A stretch of DNA of 64,000 nucleotides from Tissierella pigra (GTDB taxonomy: Bacteria > Bacillota > Clostridia > Tissierellales > Tissierellaceae), in contig NZ_VUNQ01000001.1 in assembly GCF_009695605.1 (NCBI RefSeq), positions 1-64,000 on the forward strand. Reading direction: 5' to 3'. A model generated the notes under the pieces. That model ran no database searches. It was not told the DNA's origin and was given only the letters and a program-made list of their open reading frames with translations. Positions 35,692 through 43,545 of the stretch are shown piece after piece. Both the position numbers and the translations under genes were made by a program. Within the stretch, counting starts at the first letter, position 1; each line of letters starts with the position of its first letter.

Positions 35692-36229
35692 TGGATTTAC
35701 TTTAATAGAAGTAATTTTAGTTTTATTTATTTCGTCTATAATTATAATTCCTATTTTTAGTATTCTAGGTTTTTCTATTAAATCCTGTGCAAAAGGTGAT
35801 GAAAAAGATCAAGTAATGATGAATGGCAGATATGCTATTGAATATATTAAAAATGATATAAAGTCTGCAGATAAAATTGTTTCCGTTGATAAAATAGAAG
35901 GACTAGACAAAAAATTCCCTAATAATATAGGATTTGTTATTTTAAAAATCAATGAGGAGAGTATTTCTGATAAGTATACATATATATTATACTACAAAAA
36001 AAATAGTAGTATAATCAGGATAGCCTATAATTTAGTAAATGAAAAGTATCCTACGGCAAGTTTCAATTACGGAAGTAATGAACTTTGTGAGTTTGCAGAC
36101 TGTATAAATAATACTAAAATTGATATAGAAAATTCTATAATTTACTTAGAGTTGGATTTCAAGCATAATAGTGGAGAAAGACTAAGGCTAAAATCTGATA
36201 TTTATATTAGATGTCCTATAGAATATTAA
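35657..36229 (+). CDS. Minor pilin (PilW/GspJ-like prepilin)
   Basis: 190 aa. Leader MLNLRDIYRKSDG then FTLIEVILVLFISSIIIIPI with conserved Glu5, followed by the GRYAIEYIKNDIKSAD segment typical of PilW/GspJ. The tail ends in a Cys-containing strand (YIRCPIEY). GGGAGAG ribosome site inside the upstream gene. With its neighbours it gives the four-part H-I-J-K/X minor pilin order of type II/IV systems. Confidence 0.87.
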   Translation: MLNLRDIYRKSDGFTLIEVILVLFISSIIIIPIFSILGFSIKSCAKGDEKDQVMMNGRYAIEYIKNDIKSADKIVSVDKIEGLDKKFPNNIGFVILKINEESISDKYTYILYYKKNSSIIRIAYNLVNEKYPTASFNYGSNELCEFADCINNTKIDIENSIIYLELDFKHNSGERLRLKSDIYIRCPIEY

Positions 36230-36243
36230 TAGTAGGAGGATAT

Positions 36244-37272
36244 ATGAAAAATAGAAGGGGTTTTATATCTGTTATTGCTTTAATTGTAATGTCTGTACTT
36301 ATGACAGTGATATTATACTTTGAAAGTACTACAAGATACGAACATCTTATTCTAAATTCAACTAAAAATAATATTCAATCCTATTATCTGGCAGAAGGAA
36401 AAATACTTATGGTCCTTAATGAAAATAGATATTATAAAAATCAGTTATTACCCATGATAAATGAATACTTTAGAAGTTTTCCTATTGTAAAATATCCAAC
36501 TCATATTAAAATCTCCAAAGAAGATTTGATTCTTGGAGATACTAAAGACATTGTCAAAGTACGTATAGTAGACAAGGATAATAAAAAACAACTTAAACTC
36601 ATTGCAGAAAGTGATTTTAATGGACTTAAAGTCACTGTAACTTCGTACTTAAATATGGTAAATCATCTATTTGATTTAGAGATACCTGTTTTAGATAGAA
36701 AATTAATAGATGATATTTATGAAAAGCAGTTAGAGGATTTATTGCTAAATATAGAAAAAAATATTGTTATAAGTAATGGAGATATTCCAAATACACTGTA
36801 CCAAATGAATTCATCAATTTTTAGTGATATTGTTTTGGAAAAGAGTGGCAATAATTTTCAAATATCCTCTTTCAGAAAGAATATGACAGAGCCATATATT
36901 GAAAGATTTACGAATAAAAATGTAATAATTATATTAAAACATACAGGGGAAGATCCTATAAATTTTTTTATTCAAAATAGTGATGAAAATAAAGATACTA
37001 TAAATCTTTCAGGAGTTATATATGTTGAAGGAAATATACTTATATCTAGTGATTTTGAGTTTAAAGGAATAATTATAATAAAAAATGGAGAAATAAACAT
37101 AGATCCCATTATAAAACCTAAAATAAAGGGAATAATGATAACTGATAACTTGGTTAATTATAATTTTATAGAAAAAGCCGATATAGTTTATAATAGGGAG
37201 AATATTTATAAATATGGTACTTATATACCTAGATTTTTAGACTTAAATATGACTATAATAAAGAGTAATTAG
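36244..37272 (+). CDS. PilX/GspK-like pilus assembly protein
   Basis: 342 aa from the ATG at 36244 behind AGGAGG. The N-terminus MKNRRGFISVIALIVMSVLM is a PilX-type membrane helix without the usual prepilin Glu, followed by IQSYYLAEGKILMVLNENRYY, the family block. The C-terminal third (LSGVIYVEGNILISSDFEFK, then GIIIIKNGEINIDP) has the same Gly/Ile strand periodicity as the protein at 27526-28809. It lies last in the minor pilin series, as GspK/PilX do. Confidence 0.75.
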   Translation: MKNRRGFISVIALIVMSVLMTVILYFESTTRYEHLILNSTKNNIQSYYLAEGKILMVLNENRYYKNQLLPMINEYFRSFPIVKYPTHIKISKEDLILGDTKDIVKVRIVDKDNKKQLKLIAESDFNGLKVTVTSYLNMVNHLFDLEIPVLDRKLIDDIYEKQLEDLLLNIEKNIVISNGDIPNTLYQMNSSIFSDIVLEKSGNNFQISSFRKNMTEPYIERFTNKNVIIILKHTGEDPINFFIQNSDENKDTINLSGVIYVEGNILISSDFEFKGIIIIKNGEINIDPIIKPKIKGIMITDNLVNYNFIEKADIVYNRENIYKYGTYIPRFLDLNMTIIKSN

Positions 37273-37292
37273 CTAAGGGGGTAATAATAAAA

Positions 37293-37559
37293 ATGGAACT
37301 TTATAATTTAATGGAAGATGAAGTAATTAAGGTTATAGAAAGTATGAAAAATGATATACCTGATATATGTTATTGTGATAAATGCAAATTGGATATGGCT
37401 GCCATTGCGTTAAATAACCTAAGTCCAAAATATGTTGTTACAGATACGGGATATGTATATGCTAAAGCAAATAATTTTAATACTCAATTTAACACAGATA
37501 TATTAACAGCCATAACAAAAGCTATTGGGATTGTAGGTAAAAATCCTAGACATAAATAA
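37293..37559 (+). CDS. ComFB family protein (candidate cyclic-dinucleotide receptor)
   Basis: 88 aa. ComFB-domain sequence: MEDEVIKVIESM, then Cys residues C26, C28 and C31 in ICYCDKCKLD, then MAAIALNNLSPKYVVTDTGYVYAK. Named from the Bacillus late-competence gene; recent work reports ComFB proteins as c-di-GMP/c-di-AMP receptors in cyanobacteria and Bacillus. Here it ends the pilus operon, directly before aroK, which fits a signalling link to pili. Confidence 0.87.
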   Translation: MELYNLMEDEVIKVIESMKNDIPDICYCDKCKLDMAAIALNNLSPKYVVTDTGYVYAKANNFNTQFNTDILTAITKAIGIVGKNPRHK

Positions 37560-37569
37560 GGTGATAACT

Positions 37570-38088
37570 TTGAAAAATATTATATTAATTGGTATGAGTG
37601 GTACGGGAAAGACAACTGTTGGAAAGAACTTATCTTCAAAATTGGGAATGGAGTTCTTAGATACTGATATTTTTATTGAGCAAATGGAAAAAAATAAAAT
37701 AGAAGATATTTTTTCTTTATATGGAGAAGCATATTTTAGAAGATTAGAATCTTGTGCCATAGATAAATTATATGAAAAAGAAAATATAATAATATCTACA
37801 GGTGGTGGTATGATACTAAGTGATAAATTTATTAAATTAAAAGAAAAAGGAATAGCAATACTTTTGGAATCTTCAATAGATAATATAGTAAATAATATTA
37901 AAAACTCCACTACTGTTAGGCCATTGTTAAATAATCAAGAAAATCTTTATGAAAGAATAAATACATTATATAACAACAGAAAAAAAACATATAAATTTCT
38001 TGCAGATTTCACAATTTTTGTAGATAATAAGTCAATAGATTTAATTGTCTATGAAATATTGGAGAAATGTGTTAAAATTAATTCTTGA
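37570..38088 (+). CDS. aroK: Shikimate kinase
   Basis: 172 aa from the TTG at 37570; the in-frame GTG at 37561 lies within the AAGGTG ribosome site. P-loop GMSGTGKTTVGKNL, DTDIFIEQ (shikimate-binding Asp), GEAYFRRLES, STGGGMI, and TTVRPLL (lid). Phosphorylates shikimate in chorismate synthesis. Its last codons contain the -35 box of the aroQ promoter. Confidence 0.94.
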   Translation: MKNIILIGMSGTGKTTVGKNLSSKLGMEFLDTDIFIEQMEKNKIEDIFSLYGEAYFRRLESCAIDKLYEKENIIISTGGGMILSDKFIKLKEKGIAILLESSIDNIVNNIKNSTTVRPLLNNQENLYERINTLYNNRKKTYKFLADFTIFVDNKSIDLIVYEILEKCVKINS

Positions 38089-38113
38089 GGTAAATAATAG
38101 AGGCTGATATAAT
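38085..38113 (+). promoter_or_regulatory. Sigma-A promoter of aroQ-efp
   Basis: TTGAGG at 38085-38090, 17-base spacer, TATAAT at 38108-38113. The -35 box overlaps the aroK stop codon. It would uncouple aroQ and efp from the pilus operon. Confidence 0.72.
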
Positions 38114-38139
38114 AAGATTGAAAGTAGAGGAGAATTCTC

Positions 38140-38571
38140 ATGAAAGTACTTATTATTCATGGTCCAAATTTGAATCTTTTAGGGAAAAGAGACAGTTCTA
38201 TATATGGGGAAAAAACTTTGGAAGAAATTAATAATCTCATTAAATCTAGAGCTTCCCAGTTAGATATGGAAGTTGAAATATTTCAATCGAACCATGAAGG
38301 ACAGATTGTAGATAAAATTCAGGATATTGTAAGTAAGGACTATAAAGGACTTATTATTAATCCAGCTGCCTTTACACATTATAGTATAGCTATTAGAGAT
38401 GCCATAGAAATCTTAGATGTACCCGTTATAGAAGTCCATCTATCTAATATTTATAAAAGGGAAAATTTTAGAAAAGAATCTGTTATTGTACCTGTATGTA
38501 CAGGACAAATTTCAGGTTTAGGATATAACGGTTATTTAGTAGCTATAGATGCTTTAAAAATTATTGAGTAA
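38140..38571 (+). CDS. aroQ: Type II 3-dehydroquinate dehydratase
   Basis: 143 aa. Starts KVLIIHGPNLNLLGKRDSSIYG (catalytic Arg and Tyr of the flexible lid), then FQSNHEGQIVDKIQ, INPAAFTHYSIAIRDAI (active-site His), and EVHLSNIYKRENFR. Converts 3-dehydroquinate to 3-dehydroshikimate. GAGGAG ribosome site. In many Firmicutes aroQ sits before efp, often with a peptidase gene (pepP/Q) between, absent here. Confidence 0.96.
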   Translation: MKVLIIHGPNLNLLGKRDSSIYGEKTLEEINNLIKSRASQLDMEVEIFQSNHEGQIVDKIQDIVSKDYKGLIINPAAFTHYSIAIRDAIEILDVPVIEVHLSNIYKRENFRKESVIVPVCTGQISGLGYNGYLVAIDALKIIE

Positions 38572-38594
38572 GTAGATTATAGGAGGGTAAGAAT

Positions 38595-39152
38595 ATGATA
38601 TCAGCAGGTGATTTTAGAAAAGGCATCACATTTGAAATGGATGGAGATGTTTTTCAAGTAATTGATTTTCAACACGTTAAACCTGGAAAAGGAGCAGCTT
38701 TTGTTAGAACAAAGATTAAATCTGTAATGTCTGGTGGAACTAAAGAAGTTACATTTAACCCAACTGAAAAGTTCCCTAAGGCTCAAATTGAAACTAAGGA
38801 AATGCAATACTTATATAATGATGGTGAATTATTTTACTTTATGGATACTGACACCTATGAACAACTTCCATTAGATAAGGAAGCTGTAGAGGATGCAATA
38901 GTATATTTAAAAGAAAATGACAATGCTACAATTAGATTTTTCCATGGTAAAGCTTTTGAAGTATTACCGCCAAACTTTGTTGAACTAGAAGTAACTGCTA
39001 CTGAACCAGGAGTAAAAGGTGATACTGCTTCAGGTGCAACTAAACCAGCTACAGTTGAGACTGGGGCAATTATTCAAGTGCCTTTATTTGTCAATGTTGG
39101 TGATATACTAAAGATAGATACAAGAACTGGTGATTATTTATCAAGAAAATAG
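38595..39152 (+). CDS. efp: Translation elongation factor P
   Basis: 185 aa, three OB-like domains. The N-terminal domain has the loop [14 protein letters not shown] whose Lys at the tip (about 32) is the modification site in many bacteria. The C-terminal signature [19 protein letters not shown] is present. Relieves ribosome stalling at polyproline. TAGGAGGGTAAG ribosome site. Confidence 0.96.
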   Translation: MISAGDFRKGITFEMDGDVFQVIDFQHVKPGKGAAFVRTKIKSVMSGGTKEVTFNPTEKFPKAQIETKEMQYLYNDGELFYFMDTDTYEQLPLDKEAVEDAIVYLKENDNATIRFFHGKAFEVLPPNFVELEVTATEPGVKGDTASGATKPATVETGAIIQVPLFVNVGDILKIDTRTGDYLSRK

Positions 39153-39191
39153 GTAATAATGTTTTAAAATATAAATTATGGAGGGATAAAA

Positions 39192-39527
39192 ATGGATTAT
39201 TTAATTCAAAAAGTATCTTACTTAAGAGGTTTAGCTGATGGTTTAGGTATTGATGAAAGCTCTAAAGAAGGAAAACTACTTCTTCATATAGTAGATATAC
39301 TAGAAGAGTTTGCAGACGTACTAGATGAAACAATCGAAAACCAAGAAGATTTAGAAGAATATGTAACATTCATAGATGAAGACTTAGCAGATGTTGAAGA
39401 TGATATCTATGGAGAAGATGATGAAGATGATGACTATTATTATGACGATGAAGAATTTGACTTTGATGATTTTTGTGACGATGATGACTGTTGTTGTCAT
39501 TGTGAAGAAGATTTTGAAGAAGAATAA
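39192..39527 (+). CDS. CD1247 N-terminal-domain protein with acidic, Cys-rich tail
   Basis: 111 aa. The first 60 residues (MDYLIQKVSYLRGLADGLG and onward, EGKLLLHIVDILEEFADVLDE) match a small clostridial domain named after C. difficile CD1247, of unknown function. The tail is almost only Asp/Glu with Tyr, and ends DDDDCCCHCEEDFEEE, with four Cys and one His that could bind metal. GGAGGG ribosome site. Conserved position between efp and spoIIIAA in Clostridia. Confidence 0.82.
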   Translation: MDYLIQKVSYLRGLADGLGIDESSKEGKLLLHIVDILEEFADVLDETIENQEDLEEYVTFIDEDLADVEDDIYGEDDEDDDYYYDDEEFDFDDFCDDDDCCCHCEEDFEEE

Positions 39528-39534
39528 TAAAATT

Positions 39535-39576
39535 AAAAAAGCTCTAAGGCTGAAAAAAGCCTTAGAGCTTTTTTTT
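39535..39576 (+). terminator. Strong intrinsic terminator between efp region and spoIIIA operon
   Basis: AAAAAAGCTCTAAGGCT, GAAAAA loop, AGCCTTAGAGC then eight T. It ends the efp-CD1247 unit, so spoIIIAA needs its own promoter. Confidence 0.92.
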
Positions 39577-39583
39577 ATTTTTG

Positions 39584-39611
39584 TCATATATAGTTTGTAC
39601 AATCATAGAAT
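39584..39611 (+). promoter_or_regulatory. Candidate sigma-E promoter of the spoIIIA operon
   Basis: TCATATA at 39584-39590 fits the sigma-E -35 consensus (KMATATT) in 6 of 7 positions. CATAGAAT at 39604-39611 fits the -10 consensus (CATACAHT) in 7 of 8. The spacing is 13 bases. It lies between a strong terminator and spoIIIAA. In Bacillus and Clostridioides the operon is transcribed by sigma-E in the mother cell. Confidence 0.68.
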
Positions 39612-39633
39612 TTATATAAGGGAGGGACAGGTT

Positions 39634-40632
39634 GTGCTAAATAATATAAATTTATATGATTCTGTAATTGAAAATTTATGTGATGAATTAAATAAAATAT
39701 TGATAAAAATACCTCATAACCATAAATTAAAAACTGAAGAAATAAGATTAAGAAATGGCAGACCTTTAAGCATTTCATATGGAGGAAAAGATTATTTTGT
39801 AAACATAAATGGGAATCTAAGTTCTAATCCATCTAATGCCGTAATAGTCAATGAAAGGCATATTATGGATACCTTTCAGCTAATAAGCAACTACTCTGTA
39901 TATGCCTATACAGAAGAAATAAGAAACGGTTATATAACCATTAGAGGAGGTCATAGGGTAGGGATCGGAGGGAAGGTTATTTATGGATTAAATGGAGTTG
40001 AAAATATAAGAAACATTTCATCTCTAAATATAAGAATAGGCAGAGAGGTTCTAGGAGTTTCAAATAATATTCTTTCATATATAATCAAAAACACTAATGG
40101 TTTTTATAATACCTTAATTATATCTCCTCCTCAATGCGGTAAGACAACCTTACTTAGAGATATAGTTAGAAATTTAAGTAATGGAACTGAAGGGAATTTT
40201 AAAGGCTTTAAAGTAAGTCTTGTAGACGAAAGATCAGAGTTAGCAGGAATGTATAATGGCATGGCTCAAAAAGATGTGGGAATGAGAACAGATATATTAG
40301 ATGGATGTTTAAAGTCAGATGGAATTATAATGGCCATCAGAGCCTTATCTCCAGATATAATAGCTGTTGATGAAATTGGTGGAAAAAAAGATGCAGAAGC
40401 AATTCATGAGGCTCTAAGGGCAGGAATAAAACTTATGGCAACTGTTCATGGAAGTAGTTTAGAAGAAGTAAGAAACAAATCTAGTATAAGGGAATTATTT
40501 ACAGAAAATATATTTGAACGATTTATTATACTAGATAGGTCTGATGGAGTTGGAACTATAAAGGAAATAGTAGATGGATATAGCTATAAGCCTATTTTTT
40601 TTAGAAAGAGTGATTTAAATGGGAGTTCTTAA
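39634..40632 (+). CDS. spoIIIAA: Stage III sporulation protein AA (ATPase)
   Basis: 332 aa from the GTG at 39634, behind GGGAGGG. Secretion-type ATPase: Walker A SPPQCGKTTLLRDIV, LVDERSEL, MRTDILDGC, and PDIIAVDEIGGKKDAEAIHEA (Walker B), plus ATVHGSS. It is the cytosolic motor of the SpoIIIA-SpoIIQ feeding tube between mother cell and forespore. A long open frame upstream of the GTG is chance extension through the terminator. It overlaps spoIIIAB by 14 bases. Confidence 0.94.
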   Translation: MLNNINLYDSVIENLCDELNKILIKIPHNHKLKTEEIRLRNGRPLSISYGGKDYFVNINGNLSSNPSNAVIVNERHIMDTFQLISNYSVYAYTEEIRNGYITIRGGHRVGIGGKVIYGLNGVENIRNISSLNIRIGREVLGVSNNILSYIIKNTNGFYNTLIISPPQCGKTTLLRDIVRNLSNGTEGNFKGFKVSLVDERSELAGMYNGMAQKDVGMRTDILDGCLKSDGIIMAIRALSPDIIAVDEIGGKKDAEAIHEALRAGIKLMATVHGSSLEEVRNKSSIRELFTENIFERFIILDRSDGVGTIKEIVDGYSYKPIFFRKSDLNGSS

Positions 40633-41143
40633 ATCAATATTATTATTGTTAATTTTTTTGACTTGCAGTATTATAGGCTATCTTTATGGAAAGAGCTTCT
40701 CATTAAGGCTGGAAAACCTAATAATTCTGGAGCAATGTATTAAGATTTTAGAAACTGAGGTGGTATATGGATTGACCCCTCTTCCAGAGGCGCTGTCCAA
40801 TGTTCATAAAAAGGGAAAAGTTAAAGTATCTTATATATTTTCGGAAATTAAAAACGATTTAATTCAAAACAAGAGAGGAGGCGTATACGATAGTTTTTTA
40901 TCTGTTGAAGACAAATTATATAACAATCTTAATTTTAAGAAAGAAGATGTAGAAACTTTTTTATCATTAGGCAGGGTTTTAGGTACATCCGATAGGACAG
41001 ATCAACAGAAAAATTTTATATTAGTATCAAATCAAATAGCCACTCAAATATTTGAGGCAAGAGAAGAAAAAAATAAGAATGAAAAGTTATATAGAAATTT
41101 AGGAGTCATAACTGGTACAGCAATAATAATTTTACTGATATAG
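40619..41143 (+). CDS. spoIIIAB: Stage III sporulation protein AB
   Basis: 174 aa. N-terminal membrane segment (SILLLLIFLTCSIIGYLYG), a GspF-like helical body with ETEVVYGLTPLPEALSNV and VETFLSLGRVLGTSDRTDQ, and a C-terminal membrane segment (NLGVITGTAIIILLI). It resembles the platform protein of type II secretion. Start overlaps the end of spoIIIAA. Confidence 0.92.
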   Translation: MGVLKSILLLLIFLTCSIIGYLYGKSFSLRLENLIILEQCIKILETEVVYGLTPLPEALSNVHKKGKVKVSYIFSEIKNDLIQNKRGGVYDSFLSVEDKLYNNLNFKKEDVETFLSLGRVLGTSDRTDQQKNFILVSNQIATQIFEAREEKNKNEKLYRNLGVITGTAIIILLI

Positions 41144-41155
41144 AGGAGGATAATC

Positions 41156-41350
41156 ATGGATGTGGATTTAATCTTTAAAATAGCAGGATTGGGAATTCTA
41201 GTAGCAATAATACATACTTTACTTGATAAGTTTGGTAAAGAAGAATATGCATATATTGTAACTTTAGTAGGATTGGTATTTGCTTTTGGCATGGTAGTTA
41301 ATTTAGTAAGTAAACTTTTCGACAATCTAAAAATATTGTTTAGATTATAG
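41156..41350 (+). CDS. spoIIIAC: Stage III sporulation protein AC
   Basis: 64 aa, the normal length. Two membrane segments: DLIFKIAGLGILVAIIHTLL and YAYIVTLVGLVFAFGMVVNL. It probably multimerises in the mother-cell membrane as part of the channel base. GAGGAGG ribosome site; the next gene follows 14 bases later. Confidence 0.93.
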   Translation: MDVDLIFKIAGLGILVAIIHTLLDKFGKEEYAYIVTLVGLVFAFGMVVNLVSKLFDNLKILFRL

Positions 41351-41364
41351 TGAGGAGAATCGTT

Positions 41365-41751
41365 ATGGATATTTTCAAAGTAGTTGGTATTGGTATAATA
41401 GCTACCATTGCAATAGTAATACTTAAAAATGTAAAATCGGAATTTGCCTTATATATAAGTTTAATTACTGGTGTTATTATATTTACCATGATTTTAGGTG
41501 AATTGTCCTATGTAATAGAGACCTTAAATACTTTAGCTAGAAGAGTAAATATAGAATTTGCATATTTTTCTACAATTCTCAGAATAATTGGAATGGCTTA
41601 TATAGTAGAATTTGGAGCACAACTATCTAGAGATGCAGGAGAAGAAGGTATAGCTATGAAGATAGAATTAGGTGGTAAAGTCATGATTATGGTTCTAGCG
41701 ATACCCATTCTTCTTGCACTTATGGAATTGATTATAAAAATACTTCCTTAA
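41365..41751 (+). CDS. spoIIIAD: Stage III sporulation protein AD
   Basis: 128 aa from the ATG at 41365, behind GAGGAG; the in-frame GTG at 41350 overlaps the previous stop. Four membrane segments, including DIFKVVGIGIIATIAIVIL and YISLITGVIIFTMILGEL. The ILRIIGMAYIVEFGAQLSRDAGE signature is typical of SpoIIIAD. Channel-complex membrane component. Confidence 0.93.
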   Translation: MDIFKVVGIGIIATIAIVILKNVKSEFALYISLITGVIIFTMILGELSYVIETLNTLARRVNIEFAYFSTILRIIGMAYIVEFGAQLSRDAGEEGIAMKIELGGKVMIMVLAIPILLALMELIIKILP

Positions 41752-41763
41752 AAGGTGAAACTT

Positions 41764-42921
41764 ATGAAAAAAATTTATATTTTATTTATTTTATGTATGT
41801 TGATGTTTGGAAGCAATGTATATGCAGAAGAGTTAGATTTATTTATTATAGACGAACAAATAGACGCTTTAAATATTGGAGAACTAGAAAAAATAGTAGA
41901 AGATACCATAAAAGAAAATGAAATACTACCTCAATTTAATGTAAGAGAATTTTTAATAAATCTCGTAAAAGGAAATGTATCTTTAAGTCTTAAGGATATA
42001 GGAAAAGGGCTTTATCAAATATTCTTTAAAGAAATAAGAACATCTTTGATATTATTGGCTAAAATTTTAGTGATTACACTTATTTCTTCAATACTTACAA
42101 ATCTCCAATCTACTTTTGAAAATACTTCTGTTTCTGAGTTGGCTAACTATATATCCTATGTTCTAATAGCGATTTTAGTAATTAGTAGTTTCAATCAAGT
42201 TATGGACTTAGCAAAGGGTACTATTGATAAGATGGTTGGATTTATGCAAGCTATTCTTCCAGTTTTACTTACATTACTTACAGCGGCTTCTGGACCTAAT
42301 ACCAAGATTTTATTTCATCCTATGATAATAATGACAGTAAATCTTATCGGTATTTTGATAAAAACTATAATTTTACCTTTAATATTTTTTTCGTTTATTA
42401 TAAGTATTATAAGCAATATATCTAGCAGAGCAGAGTTTAGTAAATTATCTGAATTAGGTAGACAAGTAATAACTTTAATAATAACTGGTGCCTTAACTTT
42501 GTTCATAGGAATCATTACTATATATGGATTAGGTACCAAAATAGATGGAATAACCATAAGGACAGCTAAGTTTGCTATAGATAAATTTATTCCCATAGTG
42601 GGAGGATTTCTATCAGATGCTGTTGATGCAGTGGTAGGATGTTCTGCTATTCTTAAAAATGGACTTGGATTTATTGGACTTTTAGTCCTATTGTTTATAT
42701 GTATACTACCTGTAATTAAGATTATAGTGCTTTTGTTTACCTATAAAATAATTACAGTTGTTATTCAGCCTATTGGTTCACCAAACTTAGTTGAGTTTTT
42801 TAATCAAGTTGGAAAATCACTGTTGCTTATTTTAGTTAGTTTAATTTCAACAGGAACAATGTTTTTTATTACTATAACTATTATTGTGGAAGCAGGTAAT
42901 AGTTTACTAATGTTAAGGTAG
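41764..42921 (+). CDS. spoIIIAE: Stage III sporulation protein AE
   Basis: 385 aa from the ATG at 41764, behind AAAGGTG. Signal peptide (IYILFILCMLMFGSNVYA), a short extracellular region, then about seven membrane segments. Polytopic membrane protein of the SpoIIIA complex, required for sigma-G activity. Family motifs: MQAILPVLLTLLTAASGP, FSKLSELGRQVITLI and AVDAVVGCSAILKNGLG. Confidence 0.93.
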   Translation: MKKIYILFILCMLMFGSNVYAEELDLFIIDEQIDALNIGELEKIVEDTIKENEILPQFNVREFLINLVKGNVSLSLKDIGKGLYQIFFKEIRTSLILLAKILVITLISSILTNLQSTFENTSVSELANYISYVLIAILVISSFNQVMDLAKGTIDKMVGFMQAILPVLLTLLTAASGPNTKILFHPMIIMTVNLIGILIKTIILPLIFFSFIISIISNISSRAEFSKLSELGRQVITLIITGALTLFIGIITIYGLGTKIDGITIRTAKFAIDKFIPIVGGFLSDAVDAVVGCSAILKNGLGFIGLLVLLFICILPVIKIIVLLFTYKIITVVIQPIGSPNLVEFFNQVGKSLLLILVSLISTGTMFFITITIIVEAGNSLLMLR

Positions 42922-42929
42922 GTGAAAGG

Positions 42930-43544
42930 ATGAATATAATAACTTTTTTATCCTCTTGGCTAAAGGATATTGTAATACTTTTTATACTTATATCTATTGC
43001 AGAACTTGCAATGCCTAATGGAAATATGAAAAAGTATATCAATATGGTAATCGGTTTACTTATTATATTTACCATAGTAAGTCCTTTTGCAAAACTAATT
43101 AAAATGGATTTTAATTTAGATAAGGCGGTATTTAATTATTCACGGTCAAGTAACTCAAATGGAGAACCTAAAAATAATTTCTATGCTGAACAGGAAAAGC
43201 AAATAGAAAAAGTTTATAAAGAAAAAATATGTAGAGAAGTTACAGCACTAATTGAGGATAATACAGACCATAAAGTCCTAGATATTAAAGTTGATATACT
43301 GAATACAGAAGAACATTATGGGGAAATAGACAATTTAAATATTATTCTAGGAAATAAAGAAAACTCATCTAAGGATAAGATTTCCATAGATAATATAGTT
43401 CCTGTTGAGATAAATAAAAATCAAAACCATAAAAAGACATCAGAAGATGATTTTGAAAGTTTAAAAGAATTAATAGGAAACAGTTATTCAGTTAATAAGG
43501 ACAAGATAAACATAAAAAATAATGAAAAGAGGAAGGATGAGTAG
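42930..43544 (+). CDS. spoIIIAF: Stage III sporulation protein AF
   Basis: 204 aa. Two N-terminal membrane segments (WLKDIVILFILISIAELAMP and YINMVIGLLIIFTIVSPF) and a soluble ring-building-motif-like domain at about 90-140 with the VKVDIL-type strand (LDIKVDILN). The tail is low-complexity and basic. AGGTGAAAGG ribosome site. It ends one base before the spoIIIAG start chosen here. Confidence 0.9.
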   Translation: MNIITFLSSWLKDIVILFILISIAELAMPNGNMKKYINMVIGLLIIFTIVSPFAKLIKMDFNLDKAVFNYSRSSNSNGEPKNNFYAEQEKQIEKVYKEKICREVTALIEDNTDHKVLDIKVDILNTEEHYGEIDNLNIILGNKENSSKDKISIDNIVPVEINKNQNHKKTSEDDFESLKELIGNSYSVNKDKINIKNNEKRKDE

Positions 43545-43545
43545 G

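Noticed and set aside
39391-39633. Long in-frame extension upstream of spoIIIAA
   Set aside because: It runs through the CD1247-type gene in another frame and a strong terminator; the GTG at 39634 has the ribosome site and matches the usual SpoIIIAA length.
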